A stretch of 64,000 nt of DNA from positions 5,559,613-5,623,612 of the forward strand of contig BTRK01000006.1 in NCBI GenBank assembly GCA_036245805.1, in the 5' to 3' direction. The position numbers and the translations under genes were made by a program. This document shows positions 42,701 to 53,200 of the stretch, piece by piece (within the stretch, counting starts at the first letter, position 1; each line of letters opens with the position of its first letter). The notes beneath the pieces were generated by a model that was given only the letters and a program-made list of their open reading frames with translations, made no database searches and had not been told where the DNA came from. This DNA is from Pristionchus mayeri (lineage: Eukaryota; Nematoda; Chromadorea; Rhabditida; Neodiplogasteridae).

Positions 42701-45700
42701 TGCTTTATTTTTAATAATACAGTGCCGCACGGTCTCCTCCCAGACGAGAGCGGCGCAGCGGGTCGCATTAGGTCGCATCACTCCCAGAGGCACTTAAAAG
42801 TGTGTTTTTTTCCTGAATTTTCGGCTTTGGTTTCTTCTGATAGCTACCAACTGATCTGCGAAATGTGCGTTTCAAAATATTCATTTTGAGCTACTGTTCG
42901 TATGTGTCATCTTTGGAGCCCCTCTCATCCCCTCCCCTCATTTCCGTACTATACCATTCCTCTTCATTCTGGCTAGTGAGCGGTGTCGTAGGGAAATGAG
43001 GGGAGGGGATGAGAGGGACTCCAACGATGACCCATCCGAACAGTAACTCAAACTGAATATTTTGAAACGCAGATTTCGCAGATCGATTGGTAGCTATCAG
43101 AAGAACCCAAAGCCGAAAATTCAGCGAAAAAAAACAAACTTTGAAGTGCCTCTGGGAGTGATGCGACCTAATGCGACCCGCCGCGCCACACCGCGCCGCT
43201 CTCCTCTGAGAGGAGACCGTGCGGCACTGTAATATTATATTTCGTCTTGTTAAGGTGGCTGTGATTCGGACAGAATCTTCGGAGAGTGTGAACCGGTCGA
43301 GGGCAAATTTGATTGTGAAGATGTAAGAAACAAAAGGACAAAAATACCGCAAACGAAATCCTCAAGACCACTGTTCCAGGAAAAGCACGAAGGTCACACA
43401 TACCGCTGCGAAAATTCCGCGAGTTTCTGGTACGATGAAATTAAGAATTTTGATCTCGGAATATCATCACTTCAGTAATCGAACACCAAAGATTCATGAA
43501 GAGACGCTATCCCGAATGCGCGTTCATATTCACTAGGGTTTAAATTTTCAGGCTTTATTTTAGGTCATTTTCGGATGTGTTTCAGGTGCTCTAGATAGCT
43601 GATAAGCTCATGAACTATTTAGCGCACTTGGAACAAATCGGAAAATAACCCTTAATGACCTGGAAATTGAAAGCCTCTTATTCACTCCAAGGTCGACCAA
43701 GCGCACTTTCCCAGGTATCGCCTCTCGAGCGCGCAGGATTTGGAGGAATTGGCCGGCATCGAGAGGCTAGAGTGCCTGGCGGGGAGCATCGTGGCCAACG
43801 GGACCAGATACAATTATGATTTCCAGGCGATTTGCCGATCGCCAGGTTAGTTGTCTGATGGTCTTCTACTGATCAACACATTCATTAAACGTTGTAATTT
43901 TTTTATAATTTAAAGCTAACTTTTAGTTGAAAATTGTAATTTGTGTTTGCACCTCGGGCAGAGACGTTATTATGTATTTATTTAATATAATATTATCAAT
44001 ATGTATTAATAAGAGTGACTATCTGAGAGAACTGAGCAATTTCACCTATGTGCCGTACAACGAAAAATAAACTCTCAATGTGAAGATTGTTCTAGGGGTA
44101 ACTTTTCGCGTAGAGTTCGAAAATCTAGCTGAGAAAGCCGTATCGCTGACCCCTCATTTCCTGTGTCACGCCTGGGTGGTCGGTTTTTGTAACTTTTGAA
44201 CTGCTCATCCAAAATCCATAAATGTTTAGTGATTATGAAATATCTCGACGAAATAAGCATTTTTACTGTTAGAAGTGAAGAGTTAACTCATCTGTGAAAA
44301 AAGTTTAGGCCATTTGAATTCTCAAAATTGGTGCCTTGACTCCTTAAACTCGGAATGCCCTTTTTTGAACATGTTCATTGGATTCCACGTGAAAAGTTAC
44401 CCCTAGGTGCATCTTTTCGCTCCAAAAGAGCGGGATGCATGGGGTTTCCCGCTTCTTGGGAAACGAAGTTATGTAAAATCTCAGTATAAATATGTATTTT
44501 CAGGCAAACCGTCGTGATTTCAGACCATTATTTAACAAGTATTTACTATTCAAGAATGCAGAAGTATAATTACGCTTGAAAATGTGGAGTTTCGCTCATT
44601 CTTAAAAATCGATTTTTTCATCTTCGAAAAATCTCGATTTTGAACGTTGCTAACTTTAAAAATACAATTGAAATGTCGGAAGCTGCAATTAATTCGCATA
44701 ATATGTACCGACATAAAATAGAAAAAGTTGTATTGAGGCTCCCACAAATTGTGATTTATGTAATATTCTTGCAAGAAAATGCGATTTTTAAGCTTCCGTA
44801 TTAGAAATAAATTATATTGCGGGAGATTTTCGTAAAATTTTGAGAAATTTTCACGTAGAAATATTTCTGAACACGAGTTTTGTCGATTGGCATTGATAAG
44901 AGTGGGTTTTGCGTTGTCTTACAAATTAAAGTTAGCAACGTTCAAAATCGAGATTTTTCGAAGATGAAAAAATCGATTTTTAAGAATGAGCGAAACTCCG
45001 CATTTTCAAGCGTATTTGTACTTCTGCATTCTTGAATAGTAAATACTTGTTAAATAGTGGTCTGAAATCACGATGGTTTGCCTGAAAAATACATATTTAT
45101 ACTGAGATTTTAACTTCGTTTCCCAAGAAGCGGGAAACTCCATGCATCCCGCTCTTTTGGAGCGAAAAGATGCACCTAGGGGTAACTTTTCACGTGGAAT
45201 CCAATGAACATGTTCAAAAAAGGGCATTCCGAGTTTAAGGAGTCAAGGCACCAATTTTGAGAATTCAAATGGCCTAAACTTTTTTCACAGATGAGTTAGC
45301 TCTTCACTTCTAACAGTAAAAATGCTTATTTCGTCGAGATATTTTATAATCACTAAACATTTATGGATTTTGGATAAGCCGTTCAAAAGTTACAAAAACC
45401 GAACACCCAGGTATAGCGCGACGCAGGAAATGAGGGGTCATAGATACGGCTTTCTAAGGTAGATTTTCGAACTCTACGCGAAAAGTTATCCCTAGAACAA
45501 TCTTCAAATTGAGACTTTATATTTCGTAGTACGGCACATGCTTAATCCTCTCAGATAGTCACTCATAAATTCAGTCCATAAACCTGAGCCTGCCAAGAGC
45601 AAACTCGGCCTGTACCTTGGCGTCTGCTCCGGTATTTTCATTCTGATTGTAATTGTCGTCGCCGTTGTAATTCTACGAGCTACCAGCAAGGGATGTCTGC

Positions 45701-47040
45701 ACACTGTGTGAGTTTCTATGAATTGTTTCCAAACATCTCTTTCTTGCGAATCTAACTTATTCGATTCTACGTATTTCCACAACGTTTTAATCGATGGCTG
45801 CACACTGTGTGAGTTTCAATTAGGGATGGTTTTGAGGGCAATGCGAACTATGACGTCATACAGCCTTTGATATATCAAAGGCGGCATGGCGTCATAGTTC
45901 TCACCCGGTCTAGTGCCGTTTTGGGTTACGTGAGCCTTGTTTTTGTACGCGTTCTCATGTCTGGTTGATGGGCGTGACAGAATGCTAAAAGATTCTTTTT
46001 TGAAAACTTTTTATCCCTCTCTTGATCCATTATCGATATTTGCACCTTTTTTCGACTTGCAACATGATTCCTGATTGCTTTTTAAAGCAATTAATTTCAG
46101 AATTCTCGAGAAGGTTCGTGATGTGCGAGAGGCGCGTGGCACGCGCAGAGGATCATCGAAGTAGGACAAAAACTATTGTTTCAATTTTCAGGTCATTCCG
46201 GTTCATTTTCAGGTATGTTCCAGGTGCGCTAAACAGCTCATGAGCATCTAGCTCACCTGAAAAACAACCGAAAATGACCCGAAAATACCTTAAAATTGAA
46301 ACCATACAAAATACACCTTTCATTCTGCGTATTTTATCCCTCGAATGAGCGCTCACAATGTCACTAGTGCGGTTGAGAACCCGCCGGATAAGAGCCAAAA
46401 ATTATTTACTTACGTAGTATTATCGCATTAAACTTCCGACAGTGTGGTGCCTAATGAGAAAATACTGCCACTGTTCGGTTCACATCCGGTGGGTTCTCAT
46501 CTGACTAATATCCGAATAATGAAGAGAGTCGACGCTTGGGGCACTAGGTCGAATGAGAATTATGACGTCATGCCAACTGCGACAAATCAAAAGCGGCATG
46601 ACATCTCATCCGACTTAGCGATTTCCCTTCAGGGGATCATCGAAAAGCCCGGCGAAATCAAACTCGCGGAATTCTCCAAATTCTCCCCTATCGACGACTC
46701 CTCGAAAGTCGATCAAATCAATTTCTCGAAAGGGTAGTGGACGAAAGACGCCCGCTAAGACTCGGTATTTAGATCTCTCTGACATAAATTTTCACTTATT
46801 TGCTATAGCCTGTCTGAAGAATCATTGTTTGGAATTCATTACTGGACAGAAATGACGATGTGTACTATCACTTTGTGTTACGTCTTTGATCTGTTAATGC
46901 GGCATAGCTCAACAGTTCTTATCAAACCTAGTGCCCAGTCTTACACTATTACGTTATTATTTAATTGTTGTTTCAGTTCGGCCTCGCCTCTGACCAGCAA
47001 GAAGGCAGCCAAAGCAGCAGAGAAAGTATTCGCCATATGA
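39776..47040 (+). CDS. Cys-rich type I membrane protein, 16-exon gene
   Basis: Exons: 39776-39836, 40024-40091, about 40482-40677, 40856-41030, 41179-41318, 41601-41707, 41792-41930, about 42070-42246, 42301-42372, 42532-42628, 43255-43322, 43380-43429, 43715-43845, 45575-45707, 46443-46733, 46977-47040. Phases close at every junction except around exons 3 and 8. The product is about 650 residues: signal peptide (MALSFLFIVML), Cys-rich ectodomain, one membrane segment (GIFILIVIVVAVVIL, exon 14), and a cytoplasmic tail of roughly 130 residues. Blocks recur with a CxxC opening (CARCPHPCPTC), then Cys..Cys-Trp (IECVFNESSREVGWM; ACNFATGTWIATK). The spacing faintly recalls the nematode C6/DUF281 type, but I do not recognise the family. 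Exon 8 needs a frameshift in an AACAAT repeat. Introns hold several foldback elements. Confidence 0.72.
41329..41480. mobile_element. Small foldback MITE (GGCACTTCTTCGG ends), copy 1
   Basis: The ends GGCACTTCTTCGGTTTCT and AGAAACCGATGAAGTGCC are inverted. The body has a CT-rich arm and a matching AG-rich arm. It lies in intron 5 of the Cys-rich gene. A related copy is at 52821-52983 in the second gene. Confidence 0.75.
41969..42061. mobile_element. Small palindromic MITE with TTA duplication
   Basis: TTGGAGTTCATAGTAAAATG and its exact inverse flank a short centre; TTA borders both ends. A 3-bp TWA target is typical of PIF/Harbinger-type elements. It sits in intron 7, just before the acceptor of exon 8. 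Confidence 0.7.
42720..43229. mobile_element. 510 bp foldback element with TA duplication
   Basis: The ends CAGTGCCGCACGGTCTCCTC and its inverse are flanked by TA (42718-42719 and 43230-43231). The arms pair nearly end to end, with a CCCCTCTCATCCCCTCCCCT block matching its inverse around the centre. It lies in intron 10 of the Cys-rich gene and is spliced out. Confidence 0.85.
43540..43680. repeat. Degenerate palindrome (AATTTTCAGG..CCTGGAAATT)
   Basis: An inverted repeat in intron 12 with TTTCAGGTGCTC and GCGCACTTGGAAC-like arms. A better-preserved relative is at 46178-46303 in intron 14. Confidence 0.55.
44012..45565. mobile_element. 1.55 kb foldback element with TA duplication
   Basis: The arms are inverted from AGAGTGACTATCTGAGAG on the left to its inverse ending at 45565; TA is at both flanks. 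Long blocks such as AAATGCTTATTTCGTCGAGA near 45330 match inversely near 44240. It fills most of intron 13, ending 9 nt before the membrane-segment exon at 45575, so it supplies sequence next to that acceptor. Confidence 0.85.
45838..45918. mobile_element. 80-bp palindromic MITE (GGCACTAGGTCGGATGAG family), copy 1
   Basis: Arms carry GAACTATGACGTCAT and its inverse around a GCCTTTGATATATCAAAGGC centre. Located in intron 14 of the Cys-rich gene. Other copies: 46540, 53280, 56799. Confidence 0.8.
46178..46303. repeat. Palindrome (TTTCAATTTTCAGGTCATT family)
   Basis: The arms TTTCAATTTTCAGGTCATTC and GACCCGAAAATACCTTAAAA with its continuation are inverted. It lies in intron 14. The 43540 repeat is a diverged relative. 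Confidence 0.65.
46540..46618 (+). mobile_element. 80-bp palindromic MITE, copy 2, inside coding exon 15
   Basis: GGCACTAGGTCGAATGAGAA at the left and CATGACATCTCATCCGACTT at the right are the family arms. It lies wholly within exon 15 and the frame stays open through it, giving the peptide TRSNENYDVMPTATNQKRHD in the cytoplasmic tail. The centre has lost the perfect palindrome (AACTGCGACAAATCAAAAGC). Confidence 0.75.
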
Positions 47041-47194
47041 ACCACCTCCCAGTCAGAAAACGACAAGAGTAGATAAAACAAATTCTGTGAATCCTTTGAA
47101 ACAGTACCCTCAAGTTTGCATGGTTTCTCGTCTTTCATACGCATAGATTGCACATGCAATTTACATAAACATGACTGAATCATTGGTTTCGTGT

Positions 47195-47455
47195 TGCCCC
47201 GACCCGTCGGTGGTGGCTCGTCAAAAATTGTGGTTTTGGTCACGGGGGTACAGTGCGGGGGAGCACACAGACCGGGTGAGGCCACCAGGGGACGGACGGG
47301 GCTGTTATTTGCAATCATACGTTGGATTAATTTGCAACGTCAACTCTCCCGGGAGCATGGTCACACCCACACTCCCGCATCCCCGATGAGACAGGGAAGA
47401 GGGGCATTTGCATAGGCTGAATGCGCTCTACACGCGACGGGGTCGAGCGCGCTCC
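47195..47455 (-). repeat. GC-rich two-module element, copy 14
   Basis: Complete, reverse orientation, starting about 150 bp after the stop of the Cys-rich gene. The module A hairpin is GGGAGCATGG against a CCCACACTCCC arm. Confidence 0.82.
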
Positions 47456-47849
47456 CACTCTCTGGCTCGAGCAGCAGAGATGCAGAGAGTGTGAACTGAA
47501 GATACGACGAACCGAATTTCGAATCCTAATCTGTCTTGTCTTGTTTGTTAAATGTGCCTTGTTAAATTCACCCACTACTTAGAGAGAGGAGAAATAGTCT
47601 GACTCTCTTCAATATGCATGCTCTCTCTCTTTCTCTAATCGGCGAGAGAGTGTGCAATATGAGGAGTACGGTCAGAGCTGATTCGAAAGCACTTGTAACT
47701 ACAACGTTGAATGACTGGAACAACATCAACATATGAATCTTGAGTAACGTTCCAAATCAAATATTTGCTATTTTAGATCCAATTTGATGAAAATGGTCAC
47801 ATCGACGCTGCCGAGGAACAAGGCACTGTGACCGCATACGGACTGCACA

Positions 47850-47921
47850 GACCTCGTGGTGTAGTGGTTATCACATCTGTCTAACACACAGAAGGCCGGC
47901 GGTTCGAGCCCGCCCGAGATC
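47850..47921 (+). tRNA. tRNA-Val (AAC), left arm of palindrome
   Basis: GACCTCG/CGAGATC acceptor (one mismatch), intact D, anticodon (CTAACAC) and T arms (GGCGGTTCGAGCCCGCC). Probably functional or only lightly damaged. Confidence 0.8.
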
Positions 47922-48805
47922 AAACCTTTTGTTTTCATGATTGATATTGCTCTGTTCTAGGAAAGTTCCCGATGACGTGCCCGACTTCGTGAGACCCCTG
48001 AAGAGAGAGAGAGAGAGAGAGTATAATTGAGTATTTAACTCACCGCTACGTCGGTCATCGTCAGATTAAAACATTTTGTAGACTTTTATGACGCCGTACT
48101 TGTAAGCTTCAGACAATCGTTGGAGCAGCGATTTTTCACAAACTTGGTTTCTGGGGTAGTTTTGCATGCTGATAACGATGTCCAGCTTCATTTTGCATAA
48201 TTGACCTTATTTGGATGGTTCTAGAACACGCAATATTGAGCCGTTTTTCAATTATTTATGAATAGCTGCGCTCAGGATGCCCCTATCAAGACGAAACTTG
48301 TATTTCTAGAGTACTTCTTCATGTTCTTCACGATGAGATTATTAATATCTTCCAATCGAAATGTGTTCATACACTTTGGTACCGGATCTATGGCTAAATC
48401 TAAAAAGTGTCGTAAGCCGCTTTAGAAGGATGCAGATCACACTGCCGGAAGGCCATAAAACAATTTTGGTGCGAATCGAAAATGGTCTTTTTGAGAAATC
48501 TCTATCTCGTCTTGATAGGGGCATCCTGAGCGCAGCTATTCATAAATAATTGAAAAACGGCTCAATATTGCGTGTTCTAGAACCATCCAAATAAGGTCAA
48601 TTATGCAAAATGAAGCTGGACATCGTTATCAGCATGCAAAACTACCCCAGAAACCAAGTTTATGAAAAATCGCTGCTCCAACGATTGTCTGAAGATTACA
48701 AGTACGGCGTCATAAAAGTCTACAAAATGTTTCAATCTGACGATGACCGACGTAGCGGTGAGTTAAATACTCAATTATACTCTCTCTCTTTCTGATCTTA
48801 CAGTA

Positions 48806-48870
48806 TCCCTTCAGGAGTCTCACGAAGTCGGGCACGTCATCGGGAACTTTCCTAGAACAGAGCAATCATG
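48806..48870 (+). pseudogene. PTP WPD-region exon fragment in the palindrome
   Basis: After CTTACAG the frame reads SLQESHEVGHVIGNF, aligned to SLQESNEVEHMNNWPD at the 28.3 kb unit; the W-P-D itself is lost. The mirror copy is at about 47955-48002 on the minus strand. No other PTP exon adjoins it. Confidence 0.6.
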
Positions 48871-48890
48871 TATCAATCATGAAAACAAAA

Positions 48891-48962
48891 GATTTGGGGC
48901 GGGCTCGAACCGCCGGCCTTCTGTGTGTTAGACAGATGCGACAACCACTACACTACGAGATC
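48891..48962 (-). pseudogene. tRNA-Val (AAC), right arm, degraded
   Basis: Mirror of the copy at 47850. The acceptor is damaged (GCCCCAAATC at the 3' end against 5' GATCTCG) and the D arm is altered (GTTGTCGCATC). Anticodon AAC and the T-loop core remain. Confidence 0.75.
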
Positions 48963-49187
48963 TGTGCAGTCAGTATGCGGTCACACTGCCTTGTTCCTAC
49001 AGTATGATAATGTACCTTGACTATCGTATGCCCCGATTGCAGTGTACCTGCAGAGCAGTACATGACAGTGGGATGGAGCTTATTCGGCATTTAGAGAATT
49101 TTGAAGCTCATGAAGGCTCATTTTCACGTGATGTGTTCGGCTCATATGAGACGATTGATTGAAAGAGCTCCCACTATCGATTTCGTG

Positions 49188-49466
49188 TTGCCCCAACCCG
49201 TAGGTGGTGGCTCGCCAAAAGTTGTGGCTTTTGGTCACGGGGGCCAGTGCGGGGGAGCACGCTGACCGGGTGAGGCCGCCAGGGGACGGACGGGACTATG
49301 TTGGCGAATCCCATCTTTGATAGCCATAAAGGAAATTCTCCCGGGAGCGCGGCCACACCGACACTCCCGCATCCCCGACGAGGAAGAGAAGGGACCTTTC
49401 ACGCAGGCTGAGTGCTCTCTAGACGCGCCGGGTAAGAGCGGACGGCTGGGGGGACGGGTTAGGGGC
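49188..49466 (-). repeat. GC-rich two-module element, copy 15
   Basis: Complete, reverse orientation, directly after the DFW.MV-type exon of the PTP N-half at 49.5 kb, the same relative position as in other units. Confidence 0.85.
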
Positions 49467-49469
49467 GAC

Positions 49470-50005
49470 CCTTCGCGGGCAGTCAATGATCAATCGTGTG
49501 ACCATACGCCGGAAGTCGGTATTCGCGACTGTTGGTCCCTAAATATGGGGCAGATGAGTACCGTCGTGGGTACCGTACCCCAGATACCGTATACCTGCGT
49601 GTAAATGTACTGTCGCTTGTCAGAAACGTAAACAACCCCCTCGACATGGATGTAGTCATGCGATCCCTCCATCAGCACCACTCGAGGCCAATCCACTGAT
49701 AAGACATCCGCGATACGTTAGGATACGGTAGATTAGAGGAGGTACCATGCCCTTGTATTGATTCTTGTCTGGTAAGAGTCGAATGCGATCTTGAGATCGG
49801 AGCCAATCACTTCGGTACGCTTCTTTATTTCTCTGCCAGCGAGCAGTACTTGAATTCCGATCTGCAATCGATAATTGATTACCGTAACCAATCGATGGTA
49901 AGTAGTAGCTACAGTATACCTTGCACAAACTCCTTGAAAGCGTTCTCGTACGCGTTCTCCTGCAGAGTCAGTTTGACATATCTGCATCCACAGTACCCTC
50001 TAGGT
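49470..50005 (-). pseudogene. PTP-domain N-terminal half, unit 5 (best frames)
   Basis: Minus-strand exons: 49959-49920 (ENAYENAFKEFV), 49861-49746 (RLLPDKNQYKG), about 49707-49595 (DWPRVVLMEGSHDYIHV.. to KRQYIYTQ), then after a 56-nt intron GPTVANTDFRRMVTRLII. These follow the PTP order KNRY.D / D.TRV.L / DYIHAN / YI.TQ.P / DFW.MV; the A-N of DYIHAN is replaced. The acceptor before DWPRV is changed (ATCGCGG where unit 3 has ACCACAG), so splicing is doubtful. The catalytic half is absent; the GC-rich element follows. Confidence 0.72.
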
Positions 50006-50147
50006 ACGGTAGTCTTATGATGAGTGTCGTGTTGGCTCCCTCCCCCTTCTCTTGTTATTCGCTCCTCCTCGACACTCTAATTTTGTCACGTTTCAAAATT
50101 CTATTGCATTTTCATCATAGCATTTTCCTACGTGAGTTTCACAGTTT

Positions 50148-50182
50148 ATCATCCTCCTCCTCCTCCTCCTCCTCCTCCTCCC
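50148..50182 (+). repeat. (TCC)n microsatellite
   Basis: About ten TCC/CTC units in tandem, upstream of the second Cys-rich gene. Confidence 0.85.
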
Positions 50183-50283
50183 CTCACTTCCCTCTCTCGT
50201 CACCGTCGCGAGCGGTCACTCGCTCTCTCGAGGAATGCATTGGGTAATTTTTCAGACTTTATTTATTATTGTATTGTTGTTTT

Positions 50284-53200
50284 ATGTATTGTTTTGATGT
50301 TGTTTTCCAGATTCAGTTCTTTATTTGCTGCTTCTCTTTGCTGATTCCGCTTGCGAGTTACACTATAACAGAGCAGATAGCGGTTGCTGATGAGTACAAG
50401 TGCGCTGCCAATCAGCGCGAATTTGTGAGTGAATTTATTATTTATTTTTCGATAGCCGTCTACTTTGACGACCTCTCACATCGTTGACGATGGAAATATG
50501 GAACAAAACTTGTCGATTTCTGTTAAGGGACCATACGGCTATTCAAAATTGTCCGGAGCCAATGCCGACTTTTCCAATGTACCAGGGTTTATTCGAAACA
50601 CTCGTCGTAATAAAACACTCGTTGCATTGTTTGCACAAGGAGTGCTCCGGGGAATTAATGCTACGGAGTCCCATCACGAAAATCAGCGGAAAACTATAGC
50701 GAATTTATCCCAATAAAGACTAAACAGTAGAGCGAGTGAAACATAAAAAAACCAGGCGCTAATTAACGCGTTGGTTAGTGCGCTGCTAATCAACGCGAAT
50801 TTGTGAGCGTGAATTGTTATGTGAATTGTTATGCGATGTTAGAACTCGCGTGTTCGATCTTAGATTTGAATTCCCGCAATTTCAAAAGTTCCTGCTCTGA
50901 AAAACTGGAGAAGAGCCAGAAACTTTAAACTTGGTATACAAGGTTGCACGATCCTGTGAAGGGAACGGCGATATGAAATTGCGGGAATTCAAATCAAAGA
51001 TCGAACTCGCGATGTTAACGCCACATTAGAGGAATGATCCGGAAAGAGTGATCCCAATTGAAAGTTATCAGTTGATTGGTTCTCGGACAAAAGTGCCATT
51101 TTGACATTGCATTTTAATATCAGGTTGGTGAGAAAGTAATGTTAGATTTACAAATTTGTGATTATCCGATTCCCCCGTCTTTTGCTTACGCCTGATTATC
51201 ATATTGTTATTAATGCTCATTGAGTGTATGGACTCTATTTCTATTGCACATTGGACCAAGCCTATCCAATTGGTATTGAGGTCACAGAATGATGACAAAG
51301 GTACATCAACAGAGATTGAACCCGATTACGTTTTTGCCCAGCAATCCATGGAGCGCTATGATGGGACAAATATTATGCCACAGCCGCAAAGTGCGATCTA
51401 AGTATTTGACAATACAACATTTGAATCAGGTCTGCTGCGCAAGGCCTGTTAGAGAATACACTCATTTATGAACTTGACAATAACTGAACATCACTTAATA
51501 ATGCTTGTTTTTACCGTGTATCCTTAACAATTGGCGTATCCATTTCAAATATAGCAAAATGAAAAGCACCTTTCACTGTTAATTGAAAAATATATTAATG
51601 AGAGCATACAATGATTCTACCAAAAATATCTACAATTCATCGTCCTGACAATGACATTTGATCATCGAAATTCGAATATTTCAAAACTCTCTGTTTCCAG
51701 CTTAGGTAGAAAGTCCTAACTTTTGTGGTTAACGGTTAAAGCTACTCTTTATATATCAGTATTCGTCTGGGCTAGGTCAGGGGTTGACTCCATTTTGAGA
51801 ACATGCATTCATTAACTGTCCACCAAAAATCAACATTTTGACTATGTTGACCTTAATTCAACGATAATGAAAATCTAATTTTTCTAGAAGTTGAAAAGGC
51901 TTGCGTTAAAATATTTTAACGCATTATGTAGCAACATAGTGTACAATACAAGCGCACGTATTTAGAAGCCAGTCTGAATAATCCTCGAAGCAGGAATTAT
52001 TATCATTTGTGAAATGTTACCTTGGCCAGGATTGGAATCAATGGTGTGTAAATCGTGCTATATTGAGGCTTGCACGGCCACAGATCTATTTTTCGAAAAA
52101 ATTGCCTATGGGCTTCACAATTCACTATGTAAGAATGAACGGCTATTTTTTCCCTCAAAATACGAGAGCCAATAAATTTTTTAGAGAAGTACGAAAATTT
52201 CTCATTTGACAAAACTTAATTTTCCAGGATACCCAAAAATTATTATACTATTCGAACATGTGCGTACATTGGCCAAGTCGACCCCTAATATATGCCATCG
52301 AGCTAGCCGATCTGTAACGAAAAGGATTTTATCGGGGTTCAAAAACCATGATCCAAATCTAACATTACTTTCTCACCAACCTAATATTTATTTAAATATG
52401 TTCCAGATGTGCCTTGTATTGTCCTCGTGCATTGCTGGTCCGAAATCTTCTGATTTTATGGTTGAGTACGACTCGGAAAAACAGAAGCTCATTGGCGGAA
52501 AATGTGACGTGATGATTAAGCTGGAGTCAGTATGCATTGTATATGAGACATTTTAAAGATGGGGTAACTCGAACACATATAAGTGAGAAGTTTAAATCTT
52601 GGTAATTTACACCGAGAAAAAGGAGCTATAATAGTACAAGGCGAGAGAGGATAATTCAGAAATATCAACGACAGCCAATGGTTTGTCACAGTAAAGATAG
52701 TAAATGACGATAAGCAAGCAATGCACGTGGCATTTGTCACTACAACAGGTATGACTGAATCTGAATTCACCCCTTTACTTTAAATGTTATTCTATTTGAT
52801 ATTTATTGCACACCTTTTTTGGCACTTCTTGGATATTTGGCCCACCCCCTCCCCTCCCCTATCATTTCTCATTCCCTCTCCATCACAAAGGGGTTGTGCG
52901 GCCGAAAATCAAGGAATGACATCTAGAAATTAGTGGGTAGAGGAGGAAGGGGGGGGGGGTGGGCCAATTATCCAAGAAGTGCCTCATTTTTCAACACACA
53001 AAATGCAAATATTGGGGAAGTGTAGAGATTAGTAAACTCACATGAGATAGCAAACAATAGCACACTATTGATCATGTGGATGATCTAAGCAAGATTCGTT
53101 TAAGACCAAATAAACATCGAGTGTAACAAGCAAGATGACCATGTAAAGTGGTCAAGATACGGAAGCAAACTAGAGCAAGGTATTTGACTTTGAAATTAGG

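Larger units (their letters stand above)
47808..49005. repeat. 1.2 kb palindrome with tRNA-Val at both ends
   Basis: The arms 47808-48390 and 48420-49005 are inverted copies, for example CTACGTCGGTCATCGTCAGA at 48051 against its inverse near 48740. Each arm carries a tRNA-Val and a PTP loop-exon fragment (TCCCGATGACGTGCCCGACT and inverse). An internal (GA)n run is at 48004-48023. Confidence 0.85.

Noticed and set aside
42891..43352. Minus-strand frame of 153 codons
   Set aside because: Covers one arm and centre of the 510-bp foldback and antisense of exon 11; not a gene.
29577..49005. CRISPR-like arrays among repeated hairpins
   Set aside because: Repeats are irregularly spaced, inverted and dispersed, in a eukaryotic genome; no array or cas genes.
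50132..50344. Frame with a long proline run
   Set aside because: Produced by the (TCC)n microsatellite; no supporting splice or start context.
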